NCBI GenBank assembly: GCA_009928665.1
Contig: SACF01000009.1
Coordinates: 51,489-115,488, forward strand
Source: Alphaproteobacteria bacterium
Lineage (GTDB): Bacteria > Bacteroidota > Bacteroidia > Bacteroidales > FEN-979
DNA: 64,000 bases
Direction of reading: 5' to 3'
Of this stretch, positions 17,196-24,452 are shown piece by piece (position 1 is the stretch's first letter; the number at the start of each line of letters is the position of its first letter). Both the position numbers and the translations under genes were made by a program. The notes beneath the pieces are model-generated. The model was not told the DNA's origin and ran no database searches. It saw only the letters and a list, made by a program, of their open reading frames with translations.

Positions 17196-18964
17196 AAAAG
17201 ATTCTATTCTTGGTCCTGTTGATGGCGTGGTCCTTTAAAGGATTTCTACAACCCATGGCCGGGGATCAACCAGACGCTGACTGTCATGCTGATTTTTCGG
17301 CAACACCAGAGCCTTCCGATCCAATGACTATTCATTTTCAGGATTTATCAACAGGACAGATAACCCATTGGCAATGGAGTTTTGGTGACGGGGTGACATC
17401 TTCCGTTCAAAATCCCGTTCATACCTATCCTGCCGGAGGAACCTATTTTGCGTGCCTGACCGTATACAACAGCGATCCCGGGTTAATTTGCCACGACATG
17501 ATTTGCATTGCAATTACCATCCATGAGCCGGGTCAATGTGTTGCCGACTACCAGTATTCAACCGACAATGCCAACCGGTTGAGAATTCTGTTTACCGATA
17601 AATCGTCAGGAACCATTGATGGATGGCACTGGGATTTTGGTGATGGTACTGTATCGGGTGAACAGAACCCGACGCATACATTTCCTGACTATGGAAAGTA
17701 TAAAGTCTGCCTGACAGCTTATAATATCAGTTCGCCATCAACCTGCAGCGACATCAAATGCGACTCGGTCGAAGTCAAAATTATCGCTGATTGTCATGCC
17801 TCTTTTGACTACGTGCTCGATTCCATGAACCAGGCGCCCAACACCTTCGTTTTTAATGACCGGTCGACAGGAGATGCAAATTCTTTTCAATGGACTTTTG
17901 ATGATGGAGCAATCGTGAATGGACGAAATGCCGTACATCAATTTTCAATCCAGGGGAATCACAAGGTATGTCAGATAATTAGTCATTACGAACAGGGAAA
18001 TCTTTTATGCAGGGACTCCTCCTGTGTCATGGTCCCTACAGCCAGCTACCTGAATCTTGGAGGTCACCTTTTTACAGGAAAATACCCGATTAACAATCCG
18101 GTCCCTTCCGGAGATACCGGAATAGCTTACATCTACAGACTGACCGGAACTGAATTGAAGCCTTTTGATACCCTGCATTTTACCCATCTTGGGTACTTTT
18201 CTTTTCCACAAATCCTCACCGGAAAGTACATCATCCGTGCAGAATTATCAAAGGGATCGAAAAATTATAGCAACTATTTTCCCTCCTATTATCCCGACGA
18301 CTTTTTGTGGATCGGTTCACAGGGTATTACCTTGGCAGATTCCAATATTTTCAAGGCGAATATTGATATGAAACCGGTAAAAGTAATCCCGGTCGGATCC
18401 GGTATTATCAAAGGTTCAGTCATTTTTGCACTGAACGGTCAACCGAACAATCCGGTACCTGAAACAGAGGTCTTGCTTTATGGAGGTGATTTGGTACCGC
18501 TCTCTTATACTAAAACAGATAATAACGGACATTTTGAATTTACCGGGTTGCCTCTGGATGCCTATTACCTTTATGTCGAGTATCCCGGAAAATATTCAAG
18601 ATTTACCGCCGTGTGGATTGATGAACAAAATCCCGTGCAGGAAGCGGTCATTCTCGAGCTTTTCGATTACAATGTTACCGGTATTGAAGAAAAGACGGGC
18701 GCACAGATCCGGATCACCGGCCTGTTCCCCAATCCGGTTGTGTCCGACCTCCGTGTATCCATCATTGCATTCTTTCCGGGTCATCTAAGATACCGGATTA
18801 TGGATGTGACCGGCATGGTACACCATACAGGAAATTTGGAATACCGGTCAGGATCACAATTCATTCCTTTGACGACAGGGGATATTCCCGATGGGTTGTT
18901 TCTGATCGATTTTCAAACGCCGGAAGGGGAACGTATTGCCACCTGTAAACTGGTGAAATACTAA
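17192..18964 (+). CDS. Secreted PKD-domain protein with T9SS type A sorting domain
   Basis: 590-residue predicted T9SS cargo. A signal peptide (MKKILFLVLLMAWSFKGFLQ) precedes three PKD domains at about 28-110, 112-200 and 200-285, with the signatures WQWSFGDG, WHWDFGDG and FQWTFDDG. Next is a beta-sandwich module at 287-393 (GGHLFTG ... GYFSFPQILTGKYIIRAEL) and a second carboxypeptidase-regulatory-like repeat at about 400-495 (GHFEFTGLPLDAYYLYVEYP). The C-terminal sorting domain runs from about 510 to 590 (GLFPNPVVSDLRVS ... LVKY), the signal for export by the T9SS encoded at 45-52 kb. The 287-393 module resembles the periplasmic module of the protein at 19577. It is coupled to the anti-sigma gene and may be both output and signal of the sigma unit. 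Adhesion or binding is likely; no enzyme domain is visible. Confidence 0.85.
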   Translation: MKKILFLVLLMAWSFKGFLQPMAGDQPDADCHADFSATPEPSDPMTIHFQDLSTGQITHWQWSFGDGVTSSVQNPVHTYPAGGTYFACLTVYNSDPGLICHDMICIAITIHEPGQCVADYQYSTDNANRLRILFTDKSSGTIDGWHWDFGDGTVSGEQNPTHTFPDYGKYKVCLTAYNISSPSTCSDIKCDSVEVKIIADCHASFDYVLDSMNQAPNTFVFNDRSTGDANSFQWTFDDGAIVNGRNAVHQFSIQGNHKVCQIISHYEQGNLLCRDSSCVMVPTASYLNLGGHLFTGKYPINNPVPSGDTGIAYIYRLTGTELKPFDTLHFTHLGYFSFPQILTGKYIIRAELSKGSKNYSNYFPSYYPDDFLWIGSQGITLADSNIFKANIDMKPVKVIPVGSGIIKGSVIFALNGQPNNPVPETEVLLYGGDLVPLSYTKTDNNGHFEFTGLPLDAYYLYVEYPGKYSRFTAVWIDEQNPVQEAVILELFDYNVTGIEEKTGAQIRITGLFPNPVVSDLRVSIIAFFPGHLRYRIMDVTGMVHHTGNLEYRSGSQFIPLTTGDIPDGLFLIDFQTPEGERIATCKLVKY

Positions 18965-19016
18965 CTTCATTTTTTTCCGATAAAATTATTTACTTTTACA
19001 TTTCATTTCTTCTGAT

Positions 19017-19562
19017 ATGATGGATTCAGATGAGGATCTTGTATCGGGGTGCCTGAAAAAAAACGCTTCCAGTGAATTGGCGCTTTATAAAAGATTTTCA
19101 CCAAAAATGTATGGAATATGCTTGCGTTACGCGGGTAATGTAATGGAAGCTGACGAAATCCTGCAGGTCGGATTCATCAGGGTGTTCAACAATCTTCACA
19201 GATTCCGGTTTGAAGGAGCGCTCGAAGGGTGGATAAAAAAAATCATCGTAAACGCTGCCATAAGTTATTTAACAACTACCCATAAACTTCAGAAAGAGGT
19301 TGAGCTTAAAGATTTTTACATGGAAGCAACCATTCAGGAAGATGCCCTGTCTAATTTGTCAGAGAAGGATTTATTGAAAATCATTCAAAGCATTGCACCT
19401 GGTCACCGAACAGTTTTCAATCTTTATTTCATCGAAGGATACGAGCATAAAGAAATCGCTCAGATGCTTGGAATTTCAATCAACACATCAAAAACTCAAT
19501 TATTGAGAGCCAGGCATTCGATCATGCGGAAAATAATAAAAGAAGACCTTTTATCCCATTAG
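19017..19562 (+). CDS. ECF-type RNA polymerase sigma factor (second unit)
   Basis: 181-residue paralogue of the sigma factor at 15186. Shared segments include LALYKRFSPKMYGICLRYAG, FEGALEGWIKKIIVN and ISINTSKTQLLRARHSIMRK. Regions 2 and 4 are both present. Two adjacent ATGs (19017 and 19020) can start it. A near-match -7 element (TACTTTTA at 18991-18998) lies 18 bases before, but read-through from the PKD gene 52 bases upstream is also possible. The gene 14 bases downstream has the same kind of short N-terminal domain plus one membrane helix, so this is a second sigma/anti-sigma pair. Confidence 0.9.
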   Translation: MMDSDEDLVSGCLKKNASSELALYKRFSPKMYGICLRYAGNVMEADEILQVGFIRVFNNLHRFRFEGALEGWIKKIIVNAAISYLTTTHKLQKEVELKDFYMEATIQEDALSNLSEKDLLKIIQSIAPGHRTVFNLYFIEGYEHKEIAQMLGISINTSKTQLLRARHSIMRKIIKEDLLSH

Positions 19563-19576
19563 TTCAATTTAAGACC

Positions 19577-20170
19577 ATGGACCAGCACGACCAACTGGAA
19601 CAAAAATGCAAGGCTGCCTTTAACAATTTTGAGGTCGAGCCTCCTGCCCCTGTTTGGGATGCTGTGAACCGGGAATTACACACTCCCCGGCGACAGTTCT
19701 CTATTTGGGAATATCTGGATCCAACTGCCTTTTTTTCCAATCGTAGAGCAAGACTCACTGGAGTTTTTACCACGGCTATAGTGATCCTGTTTTTCGTAAC
19801 GGTCTATTTTCTTTCGCTGGATCGGCACGTCATCAATGGACATGCTTATACTGGTGACCGGAGGCTGATTTCCGGCACTGCAATTCTTTTTACCGTTCAA
19901 GACAAATGCAAGCCCTGGGATTCGGTTCAATTCTATCGAACAGTACCGGTTGATGCCAACGGATATTTTTATTTTAAAGGTGTTGATGACGGTAATTACT
20001 TACTGAGAATTGAACCCGGATACCAACCGGAAAATACAGACCAATTTATTGCCTCCTGGTATGATATGCATGGTGATCCTGCCCAATCGCATGTTATCGT
20101 AATAGATGATGAAGATGTCAGGACCGATGTGCATTTAATACGGAAAGATCATCTGCAAACCGGACCCTGA
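19577..20170 (+). CDS. Single-pass membrane protein, putative anti-sigma partner with a T9SS-cargo-like periplasmic module
   Basis: 197 residues, not a recognised family. Residues 1-55 are predicted cytoplasmic and contain FEVEPPAPVWDAVNREL (18-34), which matches the HRVEPSPGIWKGISRKL segment of the anti-sigma-like protein at 15750. A transmembrane helix runs from about 62 to 81. The periplasmic part (86-189) is one beta-sandwich module: INGHAYTG, KPWDSVQFYRTV, GYFYFKGVDDGNYLLRIEP. This aligns along its length with residues 287-393 of the PKD cargo at 17192 (GGHLFTG, KPFDTLHF, GYFSFPQILTGKYIIRAEL). Unlike its paralogue it has no beta-barrel. The position directly after an ECF sigma gene suggests anti-sigma function; the ligand is unknown. 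Confidence 0.65.
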   Translation: MDQHDQLEQKCKAAFNNFEVEPPAPVWDAVNRELHTPRRQFSIWEYLDPTAFFSNRRARLTGVFTTAIVILFFVTVYFLSLDRHVINGHAYTGDRRLISGTAILFTVQDKCKPWDSVQFYRTVPVDANGYFYFKGVDDGNYLLRIEPGYQPENTDQFIASWYDMHGDPAQSHVIVIDDEDVRTDVHLIRKDHLQTGP

Positions 20171-20208
20171 CAATAAAAGGTATCTTGCAGGTGTCTGACT
20201 TCTTTCCT

Positions 20209-20658
20209 TTAAATCGTATCTGATTCAAACCACTCGGCATAAGAGGTAGCGGTTTCCCTTAAGCATAAACTGAATAATTTGCATTCAGGTGGGAGCAAGA
20301 CTTTGATTCTTTTTGAAAAATCAATTAAAAGGTTCTCACTGGTGGGTTGATAGGGAAGATAAAGGATATTGCAAAAAGGATCGACAGGAGCATGAGAAAT
20401 ATCCTTTTCAGAATCCTCCTGTAACAACAACGCATGATCAAACGGATCAATTATAGCTCCCTTGATTAATCTCTTTAGATCTCCGAAATCCATTACCATT
20501 CCGAGCTTAGAACTGTCTGGATCAGTAATTGGAGTTCCGATCACGGTAACTGACAGTTCATAGGAATGGCCATGAATATTTTTACAAGGACCATCATACC
20601 CCTTTAAAGCGTGAGCAGCCTCAAACCGGAATTCTTTGGTAATCCTGATCTGATCCAT
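20209..20658 (-). CDS. queD: 6-carboxy-5,6,7,8-tetrahydropterin synthase, QueD type
   Basis: Converts dihydroneopterin triphosphate to carboxytetrahydropterin in queuosine/7-deazaguanine synthesis. 149 residues of the 6-pyruvoyl tetrahydropterin synthase fold. His16 in FEAAHAL and His29/His31 in HGHSY are the zinc ligands. The spacing C25-KNI-HGH is the CxxxHGH motif of QueD, unlike the C-x5-HGH of the paralogue at 35599. FDHALL, PTSENL and LRETATSYAEW carry the remaining catalytic residues. It converges with the gene ending at 20170. No other queuosine gene is in the window. Confidence 0.82.
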   Translation of the reverse strand: MDQIRITKEFRFEAAHALKGYDGPCKNIHGHSYELSVTVIGTPITDPDSSKLGMVMDFGDLKRLIKGAIIDPFDHALLLQEDSEKDISHAPVDPFCNILYLPYQPTSENLLIDFSKRIKVLLPPECKLFSLCLRETATSYAEWFESDTI

Positions 20659-20822
20659 GGCAGGTAGCGATTATTTGATAAAAGGATTGATACTTTTATC
20701 GGTCGGTTTTGAGCTCTTTCTCATTTTGGGGTGCATGACTGTAACCTGAAATGGCAAAATTATTAAAATTTTAACCCTGATGATAAAAACTATTCTTATG
20801 AACAGCCTGCTATAAATGACAA

Positions 20823-21383
20823 TTAAGCTGGCAGTAGGTGTTCGAAAAGTATCTTCACACCAATTCCGATCAACACAAGGCCTCCGATCCGTTCAGCCCA
20901 GGCTGAAGGAATGAAATTTGCTTTTTCTCCCAGTTTTACACCCACGACGGAGACCATGAAAGTTATAATCGAAATGACCGCCGCTGCCTCCAGAATATTG
21001 ACTTTGATAAAACCAAAAGAGATCCCTGTGATCAGCGCATCGATGCTTGTGGCCACCGCAAGGGAAAGGATCACACTTATCTTTCTGATATCGAGCAAAT
21101 TCTTCTCATGTTCCGCCCTGAAAGACTGGATAATCATCTTAATCCCAATAAAGGTAAGGATGGAAAAGGCAATCCAGTGATCAAAAGTTTCGACCATCGA
21201 CTGGAAACTGCTTCCAACTATCCAGCCTGATATCGGCATCAGTCCCTGGAATAATCCAAAGAAAAAGGCCATGATCAGGATGTTCCTCCAGGTCATCTTT
21301 CGGGTAGAACCAAAACTGATCGCAACCGCGAAACAGTCCATTGATAATCCAAGTGAAATCAGCAGAAGCTCGGTGAAATTCAT
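20823..21383 (-). CDS. mntP: Manganese efflux pump MntP
   Basis: Six-helix membrane exporter of Mn2+ (old DUF204 family), 186 residues, full family length. The acidic membrane motifs GLSMDCFAVAIS near the start and ATSIDALITGISFG in the second half form the two-fold repeat typical of MntP. The family is often under a Mn riboswitch or MntR, but the space upstream (21384-21437) is too short for a yybP-ykoY element, and it may be expressed from the fRMsr/tnaA side or from a promoter I cannot see. Confidence 0.9.
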   Translation of the reverse strand: MNFTELLLISLGLSMDCFAVAISFGSTRKMTWRNILIMAFFFGLFQGLMPISGWIVGSSFQSMVETFDHWIAFSILTFIGIKMIIQSFRAEHEKNLLDIRKISVILSLAVATSIDALITGISFGFIKVNILEAAAVISIITFMVSVVGVKLGEKANFIPSAWAERIGGLVLIGIGVKILFEHLLPA

Positions 21384-21437
21384 TTCAATATGTTAAACGG
21401 ATTATCTACAGGGAATCTGTTAACGGTAAAAAAGATG

Positions 21438-21893
21438 TCAATGGTAAATAAGGTCGACAATTTTTTCGAGCCATATTGAGTCTGTTTCGTCAAAAGAATT
21501 CAATTCCTTACTGTCAACATCCAGCACAGCCGTTATTTCGCCATGATCATTTTTAACCGGAACCACAATTTCTGACCGGGATCGCGAATCGCAGGCGATA
21601 TGTCCCGGAAACAGGCTAACATCAGGCACGATAATGGTTTTTCTCTTATCGAGTCCGGCCCAACAAACCCCTGTGTGTTTTTTCAGGATTTGACAAGCAA
21701 CCGCGCCCTGATACATCTTCACTATCAATTCTCCGTTTTTCAGAAAATATAAACCTGTCCAGAAGAAATAATCCATTTTATGGTGAAGCACAGCAATTAC
21801 CGTTGCCATTCGTGCATCGGGATCATCCGTTGCGGTCAGTAATGCTTCAATTTGTGAGAAAAGCCTTTGGTATCGGGTCTCTTTGTTCAGCAT
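21438..21893 (-). CDS. msrC: Free methionine-(R)-sulfoxide reductase (fRMsr), GAF-domain type
   Basis: Reduces free Met-R-sulfoxide. 151 residues forming one GAF domain. All three cysteines known from E. coli fRMsr (YebR) are present: Cys67 in AVACQ, Cys77 in GVCW and Cys101 in GHIACDSRSRSEIVVPV. The substrate-site segment VLDVDS follows. It overlaps the stop of tnaA by one base (TGATG), so the two are translationally coupled. The link between an oxidised-methionine repair enzyme and tryptophanase is unexplained, unless both serve amino-acid scavenging. Confidence 0.87.
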   Translation of the reverse strand: MLNKETRYQRLFSQIEALLTATDDPDARMATVIAVLHHKMDYFFWTGLYFLKNGELIVKMYQGAVACQILKKHTGVCWAGLDKRKTIIVPDVSLFPGHIACDSRSRSEIVVPVKNDHGEITAVLDVDSKELNSFDETDSIWLEKIVDLIYH

Positions 21894-23266
21894 CAGGCGT
21901 GGTCAAGACTGATGGTGAAATGGCGCAGAATAGGCGCTTCATTCACGATTTTATAACCCCTGGTGATGGTATGCCGGCGATCCCATATATTTTTCAAGGC
22001 AGCCGTGATAACATCCATATGATTGTTGGTATAAACGCGCCGGGGTATTGCTAATCGCATTAATTCGAGTGCCGGATAACGGTTTTCGCGGGTCACCGGA
22101 TCACGATCGGCCACCAGCGCCCCGATTTCGACTCCTCTGACTCCTGCTTCCAAATAGAGTTCAATGGCAAGGGTTTGTGCCTGGAATTCCTCCTTGGGGA
22201 CATTGGGTAAAAAGCGTTTTGCATCAACAAAAACAGCATGTCCGCCAATGGGCTGTTGAACGGGAATGCCATATTCGATTAGTTTATTCCCAAGGTATTC
22301 CACCTGACGGATCCGCGTATCTAAATAGTCGAATTCGGTCCCGTCATACAGTCCCTGGGCCAGGGCATTCATATCGCGACCCGACATCCCACCATAGGTG
22401 ATGTATCCCTCGAAAATAATATTGTAAACACTGGCCTGCTCGTGCAGTGTCTTACTCCGCATGGCAATAAATCCGCCCATGTTGACGATGGCATCTTTTT
22501 TCGCGCTCATGGTCATCGCGTCGGCATTGCCAAACATCTCTCTGGCGATCTCCCGGATGGTACTGTTCTGAAATTCCGGCTCCCGCGATTTGATGAAATA
22601 GGCATTTTCAGCAAAACGGGCAGCGTCAAACACCACCATTTTACCGTAACGATCAGCCAAAGCCCTTACCTGTCTCAGGTTTTCAATCGATACGGGCTGT
22701 CCCCCGGAAGTGTTACAGGTAACGGTAATAATGATAAACGGAATCCTGTCATGGTGTTCCGCCAAGACATTCTCAAGTTTGTGAATATCCACATTACCTT
22801 TAAACGGGTGAATCAGTGTGGTGTCGTATGCTTCATCGATGGTGCAGTCAACTGCAACGGCTTTCCTGAATTCAATGTGGCCTTTCGTGGTATCAAAATG
22901 CGCATTTCCGGGTATTATATTCCCTTCTTTGATGAGTACCGAGAACAGGACATTTTCAGCAGCCCTCCCCTGATGGGTCGGCAGGAAATACTCAAACCCC
23001 AGAATATCTGCGATTGCCTCTTTCATCTTGAAATAAGAGGAAGCGCCGGCATAACTTTCATCACCCAGCATCATTGCAGACCATTGTTTATCGCTCATCG
23101 CCCCGGTACCCGAATCGGTAAGCAAATCAATAAAGACCTGATCACTCCTAAGCCTGAAGAGATTGTATTGGGCCTCTCTGATCCACTTTTCACGTTCTGT
23201 ACGGCTACTTTTCCTGATGGGTTCTACCATCTTGATTTTATAAGATTCCGAAAAAGGCAGTTCCAT
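21893..23266 (-). CDS. tnaA: Tryptophanase (tryptophan indole-lyase)
   Basis: PLP enzyme that splits tryptophan into indole, pyruvate and ammonia. 457 residues of the beta-eliminating lyase family: IDLLTDSGTGAMSD, PTHQGRAAEN, FDAARFAENAYFIK and MSAKKDA with the PLP lysine at 256/257. Tyrosine phenol-lyase is the close alternative. Here the position of the TPL-specific Arg (in its VRSMERG segment) is Ile (GVRGVEIG), and the TPL Thr124 position is Asp (HFDTTKGH), both as in tryptophanase. It has a -7 element at 23287-23294 and shares a 155-base divergent region with the ptb operon. No tnaC-type leader peptide was seen. Confidence 0.87.
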   Translation of the reverse strand: MELPFSESYKIKMVEPIRKSSRTEREKWIREAQYNLFRLRSDQVFIDLLTDSGTGAMSDKQWSAMMLGDESYAGASSYFKMKEAIADILGFEYFLPTHQGRAAENVLFSVLIKEGNIIPGNAHFDTTKGHIEFRKAVAVDCTIDEAYDTTLIHPFKGNVDIHKLENVLAEHHDRIPFIIITVTCNTSGGQPVSIENLRQVRALADRYGKMVVFDAARFAENAYFIKSREPEFQNSTIREIAREMFGNADAMTMSAKKDAIVNMGGFIAMRSKTLHEQASVYNIIFEGYITYGGMSGRDMNALAQGLYDGTEFDYLDTRIRQVEYLGNKLIEYGIPVQQPIGGHAVFVDAKRFLPNVPKEEFQAQTLAIELYLEAGVRGVEIGALVADRDPVTRENRYPALELMRLAIPRRVYTNNHMDVITAALKNIWDRRHTITRGYKIVNEAPILRHFTISLDHA

Positions 23267-23286
23267 TTATTATGGTTTTGAATCAG

Positions 23287-23294
23287 CAAAGGTA
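23287..23294 (-). promoter_or_regulatory. -7 element for tnaA-fRMsr
   Basis: Minus-strand TACCTTTG, exact TAnnTTTG, 21 bases before the tnaA ATG. Confidence 0.5.
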
Positions 23295-23329
23295 GAATTT
23301 TTTTTAACATAACTTTTTTTCACGACTTC

Positions 23330-23360
23330 TTGTCTGTTTGGTAAAATTCATGTAGGTTTG
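23330..23360 (+). promoter_or_regulatory. Promoter of the ptb-permease-buk operon
   Basis: TTG at 23330-23332 and TAGGTTTG at 23353-23360 with a 20-base spacer: one of the best -33/-7 matches in the window. Transcription would start near 23367. Confidence 0.6.
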
Positions 23361-23374
23361 CCAATGGATAATCA

Positions 23375-23394
23375 ATTGTTAATAAGATAACAAT
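23375..23394. promoter_or_regulatory. Palindrome at the ptb transcription start, candidate operator
   Basis: ATTGTTA (23375-23381) and TAACAAT (23388-23394) are perfect inverted arms around ATAAGA. The centre is about 18 bases past the predicted start, a typical repressor position. No regulator gene lies next to it. Confidence 0.5.
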
Positions 23395-23406
23395 ACTACA
23401 AAAAAA

Positions 23407-23412
23407 GGAGGA
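23407..23412 (+). promoter_or_regulatory. ptb: Strong Shine-Dalgarno site of ptb
   Basis: GGAGGA lies 9 bases before the ptb ATG. Such a site is rare in this window, where most starts have none. Confidence 0.6.
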
Positions 23413-23421
23413 ATTTCTATT

Positions 23422-24348
23422 ATGAATACAACAACAGGAATGAGTGGAACGGGTTGTCTGACAAAGCTTACTGACCTTAACGGCCTGGCTGTGAAATCCG
23501 GAAAAAAGAAGTTGGCAGTGGCTGTTGCCCATGATGAACATTGTCTGGAGGCAATCTGTGCGGTTGATAAAATGGGTCTTGTGGAAGCAATTCTGGTAGG
23601 CAATGAAAATAAAATCAAGGATATTGCTGCAAAATTACACCTGGTCATTGACGGAATGCGGATTATTAACGAAGAGGTCGATGCCAATTCTGTAAAAATT
23701 GCGGTGAAAATGGTCCGGAACAAAGAGGCCGATATTCTTATGAAGGGTAATGTTCCGACTGCAACCTTTCTTCGTGGGGTACTCGATAAGGAAGTCGGCT
23801 TGCGAAAAGGGGATGTACTTTCTCATTTTGCCCTTTTCGAAGTTCCCACATATCATAAATTGATTGGGTTGACGGATGCCGCGATGATCCCTGCCCCGGA
23901 TTTTAAAACGAAGGTAGCTTTAACTACCAACGCCGTTGAGTTCATGAACAAGCTGGGTTATATTAAACCGAAAGTGGCCGTTCTTGCTGCTGTCGAAATG
24001 GTTAACGAAGCCATGCCGGCGACCCTTGAGGCAGCCATGCTGTCGAAAATGAGTCAACGCGGACAGATAAAAAATTGTATTATCGACGGGCCTCTGGCCT
24101 ATGACAATGCCATAAGTGCTGCAAGCGCCAAGCACAAAGGAATCGTCAGTGAGGTTGCAGGTGATGCCGATCTTCTGGTTGTTCCTGATATTGAAGCCGG
24201 AAATATCCTTTATAAAGCATATGGTTTCTCGGCCAATGCCAAACTCGCGGCGGTGGTTTTAGGTGCTGCCGCTCCGATCGTACTTACTTCAAGGTCTGAT
24301 ACCGAAGAATCAAAACAGGCCAGTATTATTATGGCTGCAGCCATATAA
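23422..24348 (+). CDS. ptb: Phosphate butyryltransferase (phosphate acyltransferase family)
   Basis: Turns butyryl-CoA or a similar acyl-CoA plus phosphate into acyl phosphate. 308 residues, family-typical. Segments include LAVAVAHDEHCLEAICAV, ADILMKGNVPTATFLRGVLD, HFALFEVPTYHKLIGLTDAAM and DLLVVPDIEAGNILYKA, as in Ptb and phosphotransacetylase-like proteins. Its partner kinase is downstream with an amino-acid permease between, so the pair probably makes ATP from acyl-CoA during amino-acid fermentation. Branched or short chains other than butyryl are possible. First gene of the operon, with a good promoter, a palindrome and a strong ribosome site. Confidence 0.87.
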   Translation: MNTTTGMSGTGCLTKLTDLNGLAVKSGKKKLAVAVAHDEHCLEAICAVDKMGLVEAILVGNENKIKDIAAKLHLVIDGMRIINEEVDANSVKIAVKMVRNKEADILMKGNVPTATFLRGVLDKEVGLRKGDVLSHFALFEVPTYHKLIGLTDAAMIPAPDFKTKVALTTNAVEFMNKLGYIKPKVAVLAAVEMVNEAMPATLEAAMLSKMSQRGQIKNCIIDGPLAYDNAISAASAKHKGIVSEVAGDADLLVVPDIEAGNILYKAYGFSANAKLAAVVLGAAAPIVLTSRSDTEESKQASIIMAAAI

Positions 24349-24381
24349 TTTACGATCACATGATTTACGATTTACGATTTT
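24349..24381. repeat. Short tandem repeat of (A)TTTACGAT
   Basis: The unit TTTACGAT or a close variant occurs three to four times just after ptb, within the 104-base gap before the permease gene. It is an AT-rich intergenic repeat of the kind also seen at 44.5 kb. Confidence 0.5.
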
Positions 24382-24452
24382 CAAATGAATTCGTACTTCG
24401 TTATTTCAGGCAATCAAAAACAACCTGATGTTCCCTTAAATCCCTGATCTGA

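Noticed and set aside
21893..23266. Tyrosine phenol-lyase
   Set aside because: Ile replaces the TPL-specific Arg and Asp the TPL Thr124, so tryptophanase is favoured.
22442..23281. 279-codon open frame antisense to tryptophanase
   Set aside because: Complete overlap with a recognised enzyme; no motif or plausible start context.
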